Shown: piece after piece, positions 27,601 through 34,816 of the stretch | Layout: each line of letters starts with the position of its first letter | How positions within the stretch are numbered: position 1 is the stretch's first letter | Assembly (NCBI GenBank): GCA_017882705.1 | Contig: JADGOZ010000178.1 | Span: 1 to 38,082, forward strand | From: Candidatus Nanopelagicales bacterium | Lineage (GTDB): Bacteria; Actinomycetota; Actinomycetes; S36-B12; CAIYMF01 | Direction of reading: 5' to 3' | DNA length: 38,082 nt | Notes under the pieces: generated by a model | Seen by the model: only the letters and a program-made list of their open reading frames with translations | Told to the model about the DNA's origin: nothing | Databases searched by the model: none | Program-made: the position numbers and the translations under genes

Positions 27601-28148
27601 TCGGACGTGCGCGTGCCGTCGGCGGAGAAGCCCATCACGCGGAACGAGGAGGTGCCGCTCGACGTACCCGTGCCGATGTAGCCGGAGACCGACAGGCAGA
27701 CGGTGGGGCACCGCAGCAGGATCGCGTCGTTGGAGAACTCGCCCGCGGCGCACCCGATCGGGCCGGCGGCCAGCACGGACGACGGGGAGTGCATGCGGTA
27801 GCCGTCGGGGACCGAGACGGTCTTCACCGGCGCGCTCATCCCGACGCAGAGCGGGTAGCCCTTCGTTCCGTCGGCGAACGTGAAGCCGAGATCGGCCGGT
27901 GTCCCGAACTGCACGCCGTGGACTCCGTCGGAGTACTCGGTCGTGACGGGGCCCGAGGCCGGCATGCAGTCCTCGAAGGTGATCGTCGCCGACGCCTGTC
28001 CGGCCGTGGCCGGGAAGCACGGCAGCGCGATGTCGGCTCTCGCGGCCGACGGCGCCAGCACGCCGACCAGCAGCGCCACGACGGCGGCGACGATGACCGG
28101 GAGCAGGTGCGGGTGGGGCGGACGCGGAGCCTCTCGGTGCCCGCTCAT
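24696..28148 (-). CDS. Large secreted multidomain protein with papain-like cysteine peptidase signature
   Basis: A 1150-residue predicted exported protein; I recognise no named family for the whole. The start is the ATG at 28148-28146, sharing one base with the lipoprotein stop (TGATG). A signal peptide is clear (hydrophobic residues 15-32, likely cut after Ala38, ARA-D). Then come a jelly-roll-like region (about 53-233, ITFEDC ... VWLDDLTYSND), an Ig-like repeat (238-330, GLPAGVTATFSPPSYSG), and an IPT/TIG-like stretch around 490-560 (LTGAGFCAGSTATVGN). A papain-like segment follows, with Cys636 in GSGHCYGIS, His733 in FSGHVVVAYG and Asp754/Asn755-756 in IDVYDNN. The last 150 residues are beta-rich, Thr/Val/Arg-rich and basic. 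There is no sorting signal or C-terminal membrane segment, so it is probably released or wall-bound non-covalently. Catalysis is inferred, not shown. Confidence 0.8.
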   Translation of the reverse strand: MSGHREAPRPPHPHLLPVIVAAVVALLVGVLAPSAARADIALPCFPATAGQASATITFEDCMPASGPVTTEYSDGVHGVQFGTPADLGFTFADGTKGYPLCVGMSAPVKTVSVPDGYRMHSPSSVLAAGPIGCAAGEFSNDAILLRCPTVCLSVSGYIGTGTSSGTSSFRVMGFSADGTRTSDQTVDQDLVSPGGATTFFSVSGGGSGLQWVLIRSAYVGPQVWLDDLTYSNDPAAAPAFAVTKDAFVPSVVVSPSSSPSVALHLTRSNGSAGLVTLVATGLPAGVTATFSPPSYSGSATGATVVTFSAAPGTPAAGPLDVSLGGDGAGVPAVGTGTPVLQSLTTSTTASFPLGLTRPYTAACTPQSRNVRVEKLPDFAGDIAVTARMLDSAQQPILTPGWDVTVAPAVLSFASNDGGRDTTVSWSSPGAAPQGGVWLEVTATVVGHPTDTTVVRAKLTEVAPAVATANRQVVPPIGDPGLGLPQTATVFDLTGAGFCAGSTATVGNDKAVAPLTSGLWAPQISGPDLRHYTVSTPAYATSGPLQVHPAGGGSPVPAGSVTSRTYRNTNAFAFHNYPVNDLVYDDMVRAFGHDQMYDTIDLCWPGGCNVSFRDPIAMIWTAIVRSLTVGTSGSGHCYGISATDMRFIMGAMSVTAYPHTTSTVYGLPHSAALDQAIQAAHLQQFSLETLGAVIDQNVQNELAASLPTKLRLQSALAQGPALIAMRDGFTFSGHVVVAYGLEDLGGLGWAIDVYDNNKEYTPEEDTDTTGVAHVGRHDGSKIFFDTGGWHYDMGGKTWGGSWSTNPGLVVLPYSFVTKAQHIPSFTGLLGFASSLVTFGSTATTSGSAPSPVEPTALPAGTVPLGFSGGKSGGLLSVPGTAALSLKATASAPYQVSVLNRSGVSTVATSARSGTTDVVSSVPGGVRFRTATAKPLSVTSVSRSTKALLSTTMSVAGGAGSATTLQVTGGALAASTSSGGTMSFTTSTTLLRGGTGPQTRRFAVALAAGDRMTVPVAALTGAATTLSVAVTHAGRTRHVVVRTRAVVVATVQPITLSTSAHRGRSSATARVVIRTVVPATTGTFTITVTARGRTVATKTVTCTGCRPRTLVVTVPWTATAGTYKVSVSLAIAKAGNLVGEAARSLTRTVTVR

Positions 28149-28807
28149 CAGGTTGCCGCCAGCTTCTGGGCAGCGGCGATGGCTGACGCGCGCGACTTGG
28201 CGACGTCGCCGTCCTTGCGGGTGGACGCCACCGAGATGAGGCGGTCCCCGACCAGGACGGTGATCTGGCTGTCGACGCCGAGGGGGAGCTTCTGCGTGAA
28301 GCTGATCGAGTTCGGCATGCCGGCGTCGAACGTCGAGACCTGCGCACCAGCTCCAGCCATGCGAGCCTTCGCGGCACCGACCATGGCCGCGCCGATGCCG
28401 GCGTCGACCTGGACGACCGAGTACCCGAGGGACCCGGACGCGAGGTTCTCGTAGACGCACCCGTCGAGCTTCTTCATCTGCGCCGTGTTGACCAGCGGGG
28501 ACGCCAGCCCGGGCTTGGTGGAGAAGCCGAGGATCGCCTCCGCCGTGGGCTGGTCGATCGACGAGCACGCGCCGCGAGCCGTCGCCGTGCCTGGGCTCGT
28601 CGACGCCGGGCTGGCCGACACCGGGCTCGGGGAGCTGGACGTCGGCGTGGCAGAGCCGGAGGTCGCAGTCGCGACGGAGGGCGATGCGCCGGTCGTCGTG
28701 GCAGTCGCCGCAGCGACGCTGCTGCTCGCGCTGCCGGACGAGCAGGCGCTCAACCCGAGGCACAGGACGAGTGCCGTGACGACCGTGACGGTGGGGCGAT
28801 CGATCAT
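28148..28807 (-). CDS. Putative lipoprotein (DUF3558-like)
   Basis: A 219-residue predicted lipoprotein. A short signal peptide ends in lipobox LSAC (residues 19-22), so Cys22 should be lipidated. A Ser/Thr/Pro/Ala-rich linker of about 55 residues would carry the domain through the wall. The folded part has two cysteines (GACSSIDQPTAEAILGFSTK and KLDGCVYENLASG), a layout like DUF3558 lipoproteins, though the match is only by eye. A GGAGG ribosome site lies 5 bases before the ATG. It is translationally coupled to the large secreted protein downstream and lies 96 bases after the LuxR-type gene, so the two surface proteins probably act together. Confidence 0.75.
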   Translation of the reverse strand: MIDRPTVTVVTALVLCLGLSACSSGSASSSVAAATATTTGASPSVATATSGSATPTSSSPSPVSASPASTSPGTATARGACSSIDQPTAEAILGFSTKPGLASPLVNTAQMKKLDGCVYENLASGSLGYSVVQVDAGIGAAMVGAAKARMAGAGAQVSTFDAGMPNSISFTQKLPLGVDSQITVLVGDRLISVASTRKDGDVAKSRASAIAAAQKLAAT

Positions 28808-28869
28808 GGGGACCTCCGGGGGCCGCGAGCCTGGGCGTGACTCGAGGACACCAGCCGCGGGGGCCGGGC

Positions 28870-28892
28870 GGCACCGGGTGAATCCCTGGCAG
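28870..28892 (-). promoter_or_regulatory. 23-bp shared element upstream of the lipoprotein gene
   Basis: On the minus strand this reads CTGCCAGGGATT-N2-C-N2-GGTGCC. A copy identical at 19 of 23 positions lies at 31684-31706, in the luxR/small-gene divergent region. It is 62-84 nt upstream of the lipoprotein ATG, a position typical for an activator site. Both copies are preceded by CGGGGC. The LuxR-type regulator encoded between the two copies is the obvious candidate to bind it; this is inference. Confidence 0.5.
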
Positions 28893-28903
28893 TGCCCCGC
28901 CGG

Positions 28904-31645
28904 TCACTCCTCGCCGGGCGGTACGCCGTCTGCCGGAGGGGTCAGGAGGAGCCGGACCAGGTCCGACCGGTTGCGGACGCCGAGCTTGCGGTAGATGCGG
29001 CCGAGGTGGAACTCGACGGTCTTGCTGGACAGGAACAACGTCGCGGCGATCTCCTTGTTCGACAGCCCGGACGCCGCGGCCGTCGCCACCCTCGTCTCGG
29101 ACGCGGTGAGCGCGTCGTCGCGCGCGGCACCGGTGCGCAGGGTCGCCCCGGAGCCCCGGAGCTCGTCCTGGGTGCGCGCGAGCCACGGCGCGGCGCCGAG
29201 CGCGGCGAAGTCGGTCTCGGCCCCGCGCAGCGCGGCCCGAGCCTCGACCCGGTGACCGAGGCGTCGCAGCATCGCGCCGGAGCTGAGGCGGACCCGAGCC
29301 CGCGGGAACACGTACTCGACCCCGATGAGCTCGTCCGCCAGCGTCAGGCCCTCGTCGGCGAGCTCGCGCGAGTCCGGGCCGATGGCGCTGCGGGCCAGGA
29401 GCTCGCCGGCGCGCGACTCGGGTCGCGGATCGTCGCCGCTGCGAGCGAGCAGCAGGTCGAGGAGATCCCGCGCGTCGGTGCGCCGACCGGTCAGCGCCAG
29501 CGCCAGCGGAGCGTCGAAGTACTCGGGCTGGGCAGCGGCGACGCGGCCGGCGCGCAGGACCCGGGCCAGCGCGTCGGTCGGCTCGACCATCCCGCCGAGG
29601 TCGCCCACCGACAAGGACGCCAGCACCGAGCACCACAGGGCATCGGCGGTGCGCCACGGGCTGCCGACCGCCTCGGCCAGAGTGCTTGCCTCGTGGGCGT
29701 GCGCCAGCGCCTCCGCCGTATGACCCCGTGGACCCTCCAACGTGGCGACCTGGACGAGTGCGTCGGCGATGTCGGCGACCCGCCCGGACATGCGTGCCAG
29801 GTCCAGCACGTCGTCGGCCAGGACGGCCGCCGAGTCCCACTCCGCGACGGAGAAGTCGCACCACGCCAGTCCGCGTACGGCGTGGCCGCGGATACGTGTC
29901 TCGCCCTGCGCCCGCAGGCGCGACACCGCGGCGTCGATCGCAGGGCGCAGGCGCTTCGGGTGGCCGGACCACATCACCGCCTGCACTGTCATCGGCAGGA
30001 TCTCGACGTCGGAGGCGAGCAGGTCGTGGCTCTCGATGGCCTCGAGCGCGAGCTCGAGGTGGTCACGGCCGGCCTCGGTCCGGTCCGCGTTCAGCAGCAC
30101 GAAGCCCTGGACGGCGTGGGACCGGGCCACCTGGGGAGGCTCCTCCGGAGCCGCAGCGGCGGCGATCTCGTCGGCGAGCAGCGCCAGCCGACCGGCGTCG
30201 TCGAGGTGCAGCGCGGGATTGAAGCTCGCGGCGAGGGCCCGCACCTCGTGGTCGCGGTCGCCTGCCGCCCGGGCCTCCTCGACGGCGCGCAGGAACCAGT
30301 CCCAGGCGGCGAGGGGCGATGCGACGCCGTGGGCGATCTGGCCCGCGGTGAAGGCCAGCCGCCAGCGCAGGTCCGTGTCGCGCAACGACGGAAGGGCCTC
30401 CTCGATCAGTCGCGAGGCGGTCTCGGCGTCGTCGGCGGCCCAGGCCTCCAGCGCCGCGGCGGCGAGCCTCGGCGCCGGGTCGGCCCCCATCCGGGCGGCG
30501 GTCTCCCAGGCGTGCGACGACGCCTGGTGCGCGCCCCGTTCCGAGGCGGTCCTCGCCACCGCATCCAGCGCGTCGGCCAAGGCCTCGTCCGGACCGGTCG
30601 CGGCAGCCACCCGGTGCCACACGACGCCGGCCGACTCGCCGTCCGACGTCTCCAGCGCGTCCGCGAGCGCCCCGTGGATCCGCCGGAGCTGCGCTGCGTC
30701 GACGCAGTCGAGCGCCGCGGCACGGGCGAGCGGATGCCGCCACGTGACGCCGCTCAGGGTCACGCGCAGCAGGCCGGTCGCCTCGGCGGGGACGAGCGCG
30801 TCGTGCGACGTGCCGAGGCCGGCCAGCGCCTCGGCGAGGACCGCAGGCGGCAGGGTGTCCGCTGCCGCGGCGGCGACCGCGAGCCGGCCCTGCTCCGGAA
30901 GCGAGTCGAGGAGCCGGCGGTAGGCCATGGTGGGAGTGGTCGACGGCATCGGCCCGGGCAGGGGTGCGGCGCCCGCCCGCTGCGCGGGGGTCAGCAACCG
31001 GGCGAGCTCGACGAGCGCCAGGGGATTGCCGCCGCCGAGCGGCGCCAGGCGCTGGGCGACCGCACGTGCGACGCCGTGGTCGGCCAGCAGGGCGACCGCC
31101 TCCTCGTCGTCCAACGAGGGCAGGTCGTAGACCTCGATGCCGGTCAGAGCCACGCTCTCGGGGCGTGCGGTCAGGATCACGCCGACCGCGTCGTCCTCGA
31201 GTCGTCGAGCGGCGAAGCCGATCGCGTTGCGGGACTCCGAGTCCATCCAGTGCACGTCGTCGACCAGGAGGAGCACGGGTGCGTCGGTGGTCGCGGCGTC
31301 GAGCAGCGACAGCATCGCCGCACCGATGAGCAGGGGAGTGGGCGGGCTCCCGCTCGTCACGCCCAGGGCGAGGTCCAGGGCCTCGCGCTGAGCCGGGACC
31401 AGGCCGGCCACGAGGTGGCGCAGCGGGCGGACGAGCGCATGCAGGGTCGCGAACGGGAGGTCGCGCTCGTCCAGGGATCCTGCGCAGCGCAGCAGAGTCA
31501 ACCCTGCGGTGTCGGTCGCCGCCAGCAGTGCCGTCTTGCCGCTCCCGGCGTCGCCGCGCAGCAGCAGGGCGGCGCCACGGCCGGCGCGGGCACCGGACAC
31601 CACCCACGCGATCCGTTCGAACGCCTCCGAGCGGCCGACGAGCAC
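28904..31645 (-). CDS. Large ATP-binding LuxR-type (LAL) transcriptional regulator
   Basis: A 913-residue LAL-family regulator. The start is taken as the GTG at 31645-31643, which gives the family opening VLVGRSEAFERI; the frame is open further upstream but overlaps a small plus-strand gene and lacks family residues. Walker A GDAGSGKT is at 31-38, Walker B VLLLVDD at 124-130. A long helical repeat region (about 350-830, TPR-like) follows. The C-terminal LuxR helix-turn-helix occupies about 846-901 (LTASETRVATAAASGLSNKE, then SKTVEFHLGRIYRKLGVRNR). Such proteins are MalT-like switches that hydrolyse ATP and bind an inducer through the repeat region. A -10-like CATACT lies 6 nt before the GTG, suggesting a leaderless transcript. 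Downstream lie a lipoprotein and a secreted protein. Confidence 0.9.
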   Translation of the reverse strand: MLVGRSEAFERIAWVVSGARAGRGAALLLRGDAGSGKTALLAATDTAGLTLLRCAGSLDERDLPFATLHALVRPLRHLVAGLVPAQREALDLALGVTSGSPPTPLLIGAAMLSLLDAATTDAPVLLLVDDVHWMDSESRNAIGFAARRLEDDAVGVILTARPESVALTGIEVYDLPSLDDEEAVALLADHGVARAVAQRLAPLGGGNPLALVELARLLTPAQRAGAAPLPGPMPSTTPTMAYRRLLDSLPEQGRLAVAAAAADTLPPAVLAEALAGLGTSHDALVPAEATGLLRVTLSGVTWRHPLARAAALDCVDAAQLRRIHGALADALETSDGESAGVVWHRVAAATGPDEALADALDAVARTASERGAHQASSHAWETAARMGADPAPRLAAAALEAWAADDAETASRLIEEALPSLRDTDLRWRLAFTAGQIAHGVASPLAAWDWFLRAVEEARAAGDRDHEVRALAASFNPALHLDDAGRLALLADEIAAAAAPEEPPQVARSHAVQGFVLLNADRTEAGRDHLELALEAIESHDLLASDVEILPMTVQAVMWSGHPKRLRPAIDAAVSRLRAQGETRIRGHAVRGLAWCDFSVAEWDSAAVLADDVLDLARMSGRVADIADALVQVATLEGPRGHTAEALAHAHEASTLAEAVGSPWRTADALWCSVLASLSVGDLGGMVEPTDALARVLRAGRVAAAQPEYFDAPLALALTGRRTDARDLLDLLLARSGDDPRPESRAGELLARSAIGPDSRELADEGLTLADELIGVEYVFPRARVRLSSGAMLRRLGHRVEARAALRGAETDFAALGAAPWLARTQDELRGSGATLRTGAARDDALTASETRVATAAASGLSNKEIAATLFLSSKTVEFHLGRIYRKLGVRNRSDLVRLLLTPPADGVPPGEE

Positions 31646-31651
31646 AAGCGC

Positions 31652-31657
31652 AGTATG
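31652..31657 (-). promoter_or_regulatory. -10-like box CATACT before the LuxR-type gene
   Basis: On the minus strand CATACT ends 6 nt before the GTG at 31645, so transcription would start at or beside the start codon. No ribosome site is seen. The -35 region is not clear, which would fit a promoter needing an activator. Confidence 0.35.
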
Positions 31658-31683
31658 GGCGTACCGGCCGTCGGCCGGGGCTG

Positions 31684-31706
31684 CTGCCAGGGATTGCCTG
31701 GGTGCC
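31684..31706 (+). promoter_or_regulatory. 23-bp shared element in the luxR / small-gene divergent promoter
   Basis: It reads CTGCCAGGGATT-GCCTGG-GTGCC on the plus strand and matches 19 of 23 positions of the element at 28870-28892. An inverted repeat CCAGG-N5-CCTGG (31687-31701) is embedded in this copy. It lies 39 nt before the luxR start and about 33 nt before the small plus-strand gene. It points toward the small gene just as the other copy points toward the lipoprotein gene. Confidence 0.5.
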
Positions 31707-31738
31707 ACGACCCGGTGCCGGACGGCAGCGTGGGCACC

Positions 31739-32128
31739 GTGCCCGATCCTGTCCTCGCGTCCGGTGCCTGGCGGCTCGCCGGGCGCCGTCTCGGAGACCG
31801 GGAGGGCCCGGGGGGCGAGTTCTGCGCCCTCGTCCTGCTCACCGCCGATGGCACCCTGTCGGTGTCCGTCGACGACGCGACGGGCGCTACCGGGATCGGC
31901 GGCTGGCGTTCCGCCGGCGACCGCCGGCTGGTGGCGCACGTGGAGCTCTTCCTCCGGGACCCCACCTTGCGCGGACCGGACCGGGTCGTGGTCCGCGCGG
32001 CGGCCGAGCTCTCTCCCGACGGAGTCTCCGCCTCGGTCCGGCTGCGGTGGCGGCTCGTCGCCCGTCGCGGCGGGGCGGCAGGGCCCGCAGTCGGCTGCGA
32101 GGGGCGCGCCGAACGGCTCCAGCCGTGA
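31739..32128 (+). CDS. Small uncharacterised protein, divergent from the LuxR-type gene
   Basis: A 129-residue protein with no recognised family. Third codon positions are strongly G/C, and the sequence alternates hydrophobic strands with turns (SGAWRLAGRRLG, FCALVLLTADGTLSVSVDD, TGIGGWRSAGDRRLVAHVEL, RVVVRAAAELSPDGVSASVR). This pattern resembles small beta-barrel or SnoaL/lipocalin-like proteins that open with a G-x-W motif. It has no signal peptide or membrane segment. The start is uncertain: GTG at 31739, 31730 or 31715 are all in frame and none has a good ribosome site. The regulatory element at 31684-31706 sits just upstream. Confidence 0.55.
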   Translation: MPDPVLASGAWRLAGRRLGDREGPGGEFCALVLLTADGTLSVSVDDATGATGIGGWRSAGDRRLVAHVELFLRDPTLRGPDRVVVRAAAELSPDGVSASVRLRWRLVARRGGAAGPAVGCEGRAERLQP

Positions 32129-32199
32129 CGGCGAGCGCGCGTGCGGGCGACCGTCCGGCGCACTGAGCCGCAATCTCGGCGCATCCCCGCGACATCACC

Positions 32200-32228
32200 C
32201 CGACACCGGGACGTCGCGTTCGTAGATT
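32200..32228 (+). promoter_or_regulatory. Promoter of the acyl-CoA synthetase gene
   Basis: CCGACA (32200-32205), a 17-nt spacer and TAGATT (32223-32228) form a reasonable -35/-10 pair. Transcription would begin near 32235, just ahead of a strong GGGAGG ribosome site (32243-32248). Confidence 0.5.
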
Positions 32229-32253
32229 GGGGGGACACCGTCGGGAGGACGTC

Positions 32254-34149
32254 ATGTCGTTGGAGAGCACCGGGCCCTACGCCGCCGCCTACGCACGCAG
32301 TCTCGAGGACCCGGACGGGTTCTGGGGCGACGCCGCGACGGCGATCGACTGGGACGTCGAGCCGACCACCGTGCTCGACGGCTCGGACGCGCCGTACTAC
32401 CGCTGGTTCACCGGCGGGCGGCTCAACACGTGCTGGAACGCCCTGGACCGTCACGTCGAGGCCGGGCTCGGCGAGCGGGTCGCTCTCATCTACGACAGCC
32501 CGGTGACGGGGACCGTCGACACCTACACGTATGCGCGGCTGCGCGACGAGGTTGCGGCGTTCGCCGGCGGACTGCGCAGCCTCGGGGTCGAGGCGGGCGA
32601 CCGTGTGGTGCTCTACATGCCGATGGTGCCGCAGGCAGTGATCGCGATGCTCGCGACCGCACGGCTCGGCGCGGTGCACTCGGTGGTCTTCGGGGGCTTC
32701 GCGCCGCACGAGCTGGCGATCCGCATCGACGACGCGACGCCGAAGGTCGTCGTGTCGGCGTCGTGCGGCATCGAGCCGGGGCGCGTCGTGGAGTACAAGC
32801 CGATGCTCGACAGGGCGCTCGAGCTCGCGACGCACGAGCCGTCGGCCTCGGTCGTCCTCCAGCGGCCGCAGGCGGCCGCGGCGATGGGTGAGAAGGACGT
32901 CGACTGGGACGAGCTCGTCGCGCGCTCCGAGCCCGCGGAGTGCGTGTCGGTCGCGGCGACCGACCCGTTGTACGTCCTCTACACGTCCGGCACCACCGGC
33001 AAGCCCAAGGGCATCGTGCGCGACAACGGCGGCCACGCCGTGGCGCTCGCCTGGACGATGGAGAACGTCTACGGCGTAGGCCCGGGCGAGGTCTTCTGGG
33101 CCGCGAGCGACGTCGGCTGGGTCGTCGGCCACTCCTACATCGTCTACGCACCGCTGCTCGTCGGCGCCACGACCGTTCTCTACGAGGGCAAGCCGGTCGG
33201 TACGCCGGACGCCGGCGCCTTCTGGCGGGTCATCGCGGACCACGGCGTGAAGGCGCTGTTCACCGCGCCGACCGCCTTCCGCGCCATCAAGAAGGAGGAC
33301 TCGACCGCGTCGCTGCGCGCCGGTCACGACCTCTCCTCGCTCGCCACGCTGTTCCTCGCCGGCGAGCGGCTCGACCCCGACACCTACCACTGGGCCACCG
33401 ACATCCTCGGCATCCCGGTCGTGGACAACTGGTGGCAGACCGAGACCGGCTGGCCGATCGCGGCGAACCCTCGCGGCCTCGAGCCGATGCCGATCAAGCC
33501 CGGCTCGCCGACCGTCGCGATGCCCGGCTACGACGTGCAGGTGCTCGACGAGAACGGCAAGCCGGTCGGGCCGGGCGAGGAGGGCAACATCTGCATCAAG
33601 CTGCCGCTGCCTCCCGGCACGCTCCCGACGCTGTGGAACGACGACCACCGCTACGTCGACTCCTACCTGAGCGTCTTCAACGGCTACTACACGACCGGTG
33701 ACGGCGGCTCGATCGACGCCGACGGCTACGTGTTCGTCATGGGGCGTACCGACGACGTCATCAACGTCGCTGGGCACCGGCTCTCGACCGGCTCGATGGA
33801 GGCCGTCGTCGCGACGCACCCGATGGTCGCGGAGTGCGCGGTCATCGGCGTGCACGACCAGCTCAAGGGCCAGCTCCCGCGGGCGTTCGTGGTGCTCAAG
33901 ACGGGTGCCGACATCGACCCGGAGCAGCTGCAGCGCGAGATCGTGAAGTCCGTGCGCGACGAGATCGGTCCGGTCGCGGCGTTCAAGAGCGTCGTCGTCG
34001 TACCCGCGCTGCCGAAGACTCGCTCGGGGAAGATCCTGCGGCGCACGATGCGCGGGATCGCCGACGGCCGTCCGGAGGCGCCGCCCTCGACGATCGAGGA
34101 CATCGGCGTGCTCGACGTGCTGCGTCCGCTCCTGCAGCAGACGGACTAG
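32254..34149 (+). CDS. Propionyl-CoA synthetase-like acyl-CoA ligase (PrpE/AcsA family)
   Basis: An AMP-forming short-chain acyl-CoA synthetase of 631 residues; it activates propionate, acetate or similar acids with ATP and CoA. The start is ATG at 32254, five bases after GGGAGG. Motif YTSGTTGKPKGIVRDNGGH begins at Tyr243; the VRDNGGH extension is closer to PrpE/ACSS3 than to AcsA. Others: SDVGWVVGHSYIVYAPLL, DNWWQTETGWPI, TDDVINVAGHRLSTGSMEA. The catalytic and acetylation-target Lys593 is in KTRSGKILRR. It stands alone on the plus strand, converging on a glutarate-type operon with only 4 bases between stops. Acetyl-CoA synthetase is the main alternative. Confidence 0.88.
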   Translation: MSLESTGPYAAAYARSLEDPDGFWGDAATAIDWDVEPTTVLDGSDAPYYRWFTGGRLNTCWNALDRHVEAGLGERVALIYDSPVTGTVDTYTYARLRDEVAAFAGGLRSLGVEAGDRVVLYMPMVPQAVIAMLATARLGAVHSVVFGGFAPHELAIRIDDATPKVVVSASCGIEPGRVVEYKPMLDRALELATHEPSASVVLQRPQAAAAMGEKDVDWDELVARSEPAECVSVAATDPLYVLYTSGTTGKPKGIVRDNGGHAVALAWTMENVYGVGPGEVFWAASDVGWVVGHSYIVYAPLLVGATTVLYEGKPVGTPDAGAFWRVIADHGVKALFTAPTAFRAIKKEDSTASLRAGHDLSSLATLFLAGERLDPDTYHWATDILGIPVVDNWWQTETGWPIAANPRGLEPMPIKPGSPTVAMPGYDVQVLDENGKPVGPGEEGNICIKLPLPPGTLPTLWNDDHRYVDSYLSVFNGYYTTGDGGSIDADGYVFVMGRTDDVINVAGHRLSTGSMEAVVATHPMVAECAVIGVHDQLKGQLPRAFVVLKTGADIDPEQLQREIVKSVRDEIGPVAAFKSVVVVPALPKTRSGKILRRTMRGIADGRPEAPPSTIEDIGVLDVLRPLLQQTD

Positions 34150-34153
34150 CTCG

Positions 34154-34816
34154 TCAGTCGTCGGCGGTGATGGCGGCGGTGACCGCCTCGACGCTGGCGT
34201 CGCGATGGCGCTTCTGCACGGCGATTGCGGCGCGGACGTCGCGCGCACGCAACGCGTCGACCATCTCGGCGTGGTCGTGCTGCACGCGGGTCCGGTTGCC
34301 GCTGCCGGCGAAGTAGACCGCCCGGTAGACGTCGGTGGCGTCCCAGAGCTGGCGCAGCGTGCGCGACAGTCTCGGCATCCCCGCGGCGTCGAAGAGCAGG
34401 AAGTGGAAGTCCCGGTTGTACGCCGTCATCTCGGCCAGGTCGCCGCGGCGTCCCGCGGCCTCCACGGCGCGCGACGCCGCCCCGATCGACTCGATCGTGG
34501 CCGCATCCAGTCGTGGCACCGCGACGCGGATCGCCTCCGCCTCGAGCAGCTCGCGCAGGCGGTAGACCTCGGTGAGGTCGTCGACGGAGAGCTCCGCCAC
34601 GACGTAGCCCCGGTGTGCGGCGTAGACCACGTGGCCCTCGCCCTCGAGCACCTTGAGCGCCTCGCGCACCGGAACCCGGCTCACGCCGAGGCGCTCGGCG
34701 ACGGCCTCCTGCCGCACGGGCGTCCCAGGCGCCAGCTCGCCGGTGACGAGGAGGCGGCGTATCTCGGTGAGCACGGCCTCCTGCGCCGTCGGCGGACGGA
34801 CGAAGGCCTCGGTCAC
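34154..34816 (-). CDS. GntR-family regulator with FCD ligand domain
   Basis: A 220-residue transcriptional regulator. The start is GTG at 34816, overlapping the CoA-transferase stop (GTGA). The N-terminal winged helix is at about residues 10-75 (RQEAVAERLGVSRVPVREAL, EGHVVYAAHRGYVV). The helical FCD domain follows, with likely metal ligands His138, His182 and His204; the usual aspartate of the D-x3-H motif is Asn134 here. FCD domains bind small carboxylates. As the last gene of a dehydrogenase/CoA-transferase operon it probably represses that operon. The palindrome ATTGGATCCAAT in the operon promoter (37204-37215) is the likely operator. Confidence 0.9.
   Translation of the reverse strand: MTEAFVRPPTAQEAVLTEIRRLLVTGELAPGTPVRQEAVAERLGVSRVPVREALKVLEGEGHVVYAAHRGYVVAELSVDDLTEVYRLRELLEAEAIRVAVPRLDAATIESIGAASRAVEAAGRRGDLAEMTAYNRDFHFLLFDAAGMPRLSRTLRQLWDATDVYRAVYFAGSGNRTRVQHDHAEMVDALRARDVRAAIAVQKRHRDASVEAVTAAITADD

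Noticed and set aside
24693-28454. 1253-codon plus-strand frame opposite the secreted protein
   Set aside because: Translation is almost only Arg/Gly/Asp/Ala with no hydrophobic core. The minus frame has a signal peptide, domain motifs and a coupled upstream gene.
28149-29972. Upstream extension of the secreted-protein frame to a 1758-residue protein
   Set aside because: The added part lies under the lipoprotein and regulator genes in another frame. The ATG at 28148 is followed at once by a good signal peptide.
28892-31738. Plus-strand open frame opposite the LuxR-type regulator
   Set aside because: Shadow frame of the regulator. Only its last part (31739-32128) shows real coding character and is kept as a separate small gene.
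31646-32173. N-terminal extension of the LuxR-type regulator by 176 codons
   Set aside because: The extension is Pro/Arg/Gly-rich without homology. The family N-terminus begins at the GTG at 31645, and the plus strand of this stretch looks coding.
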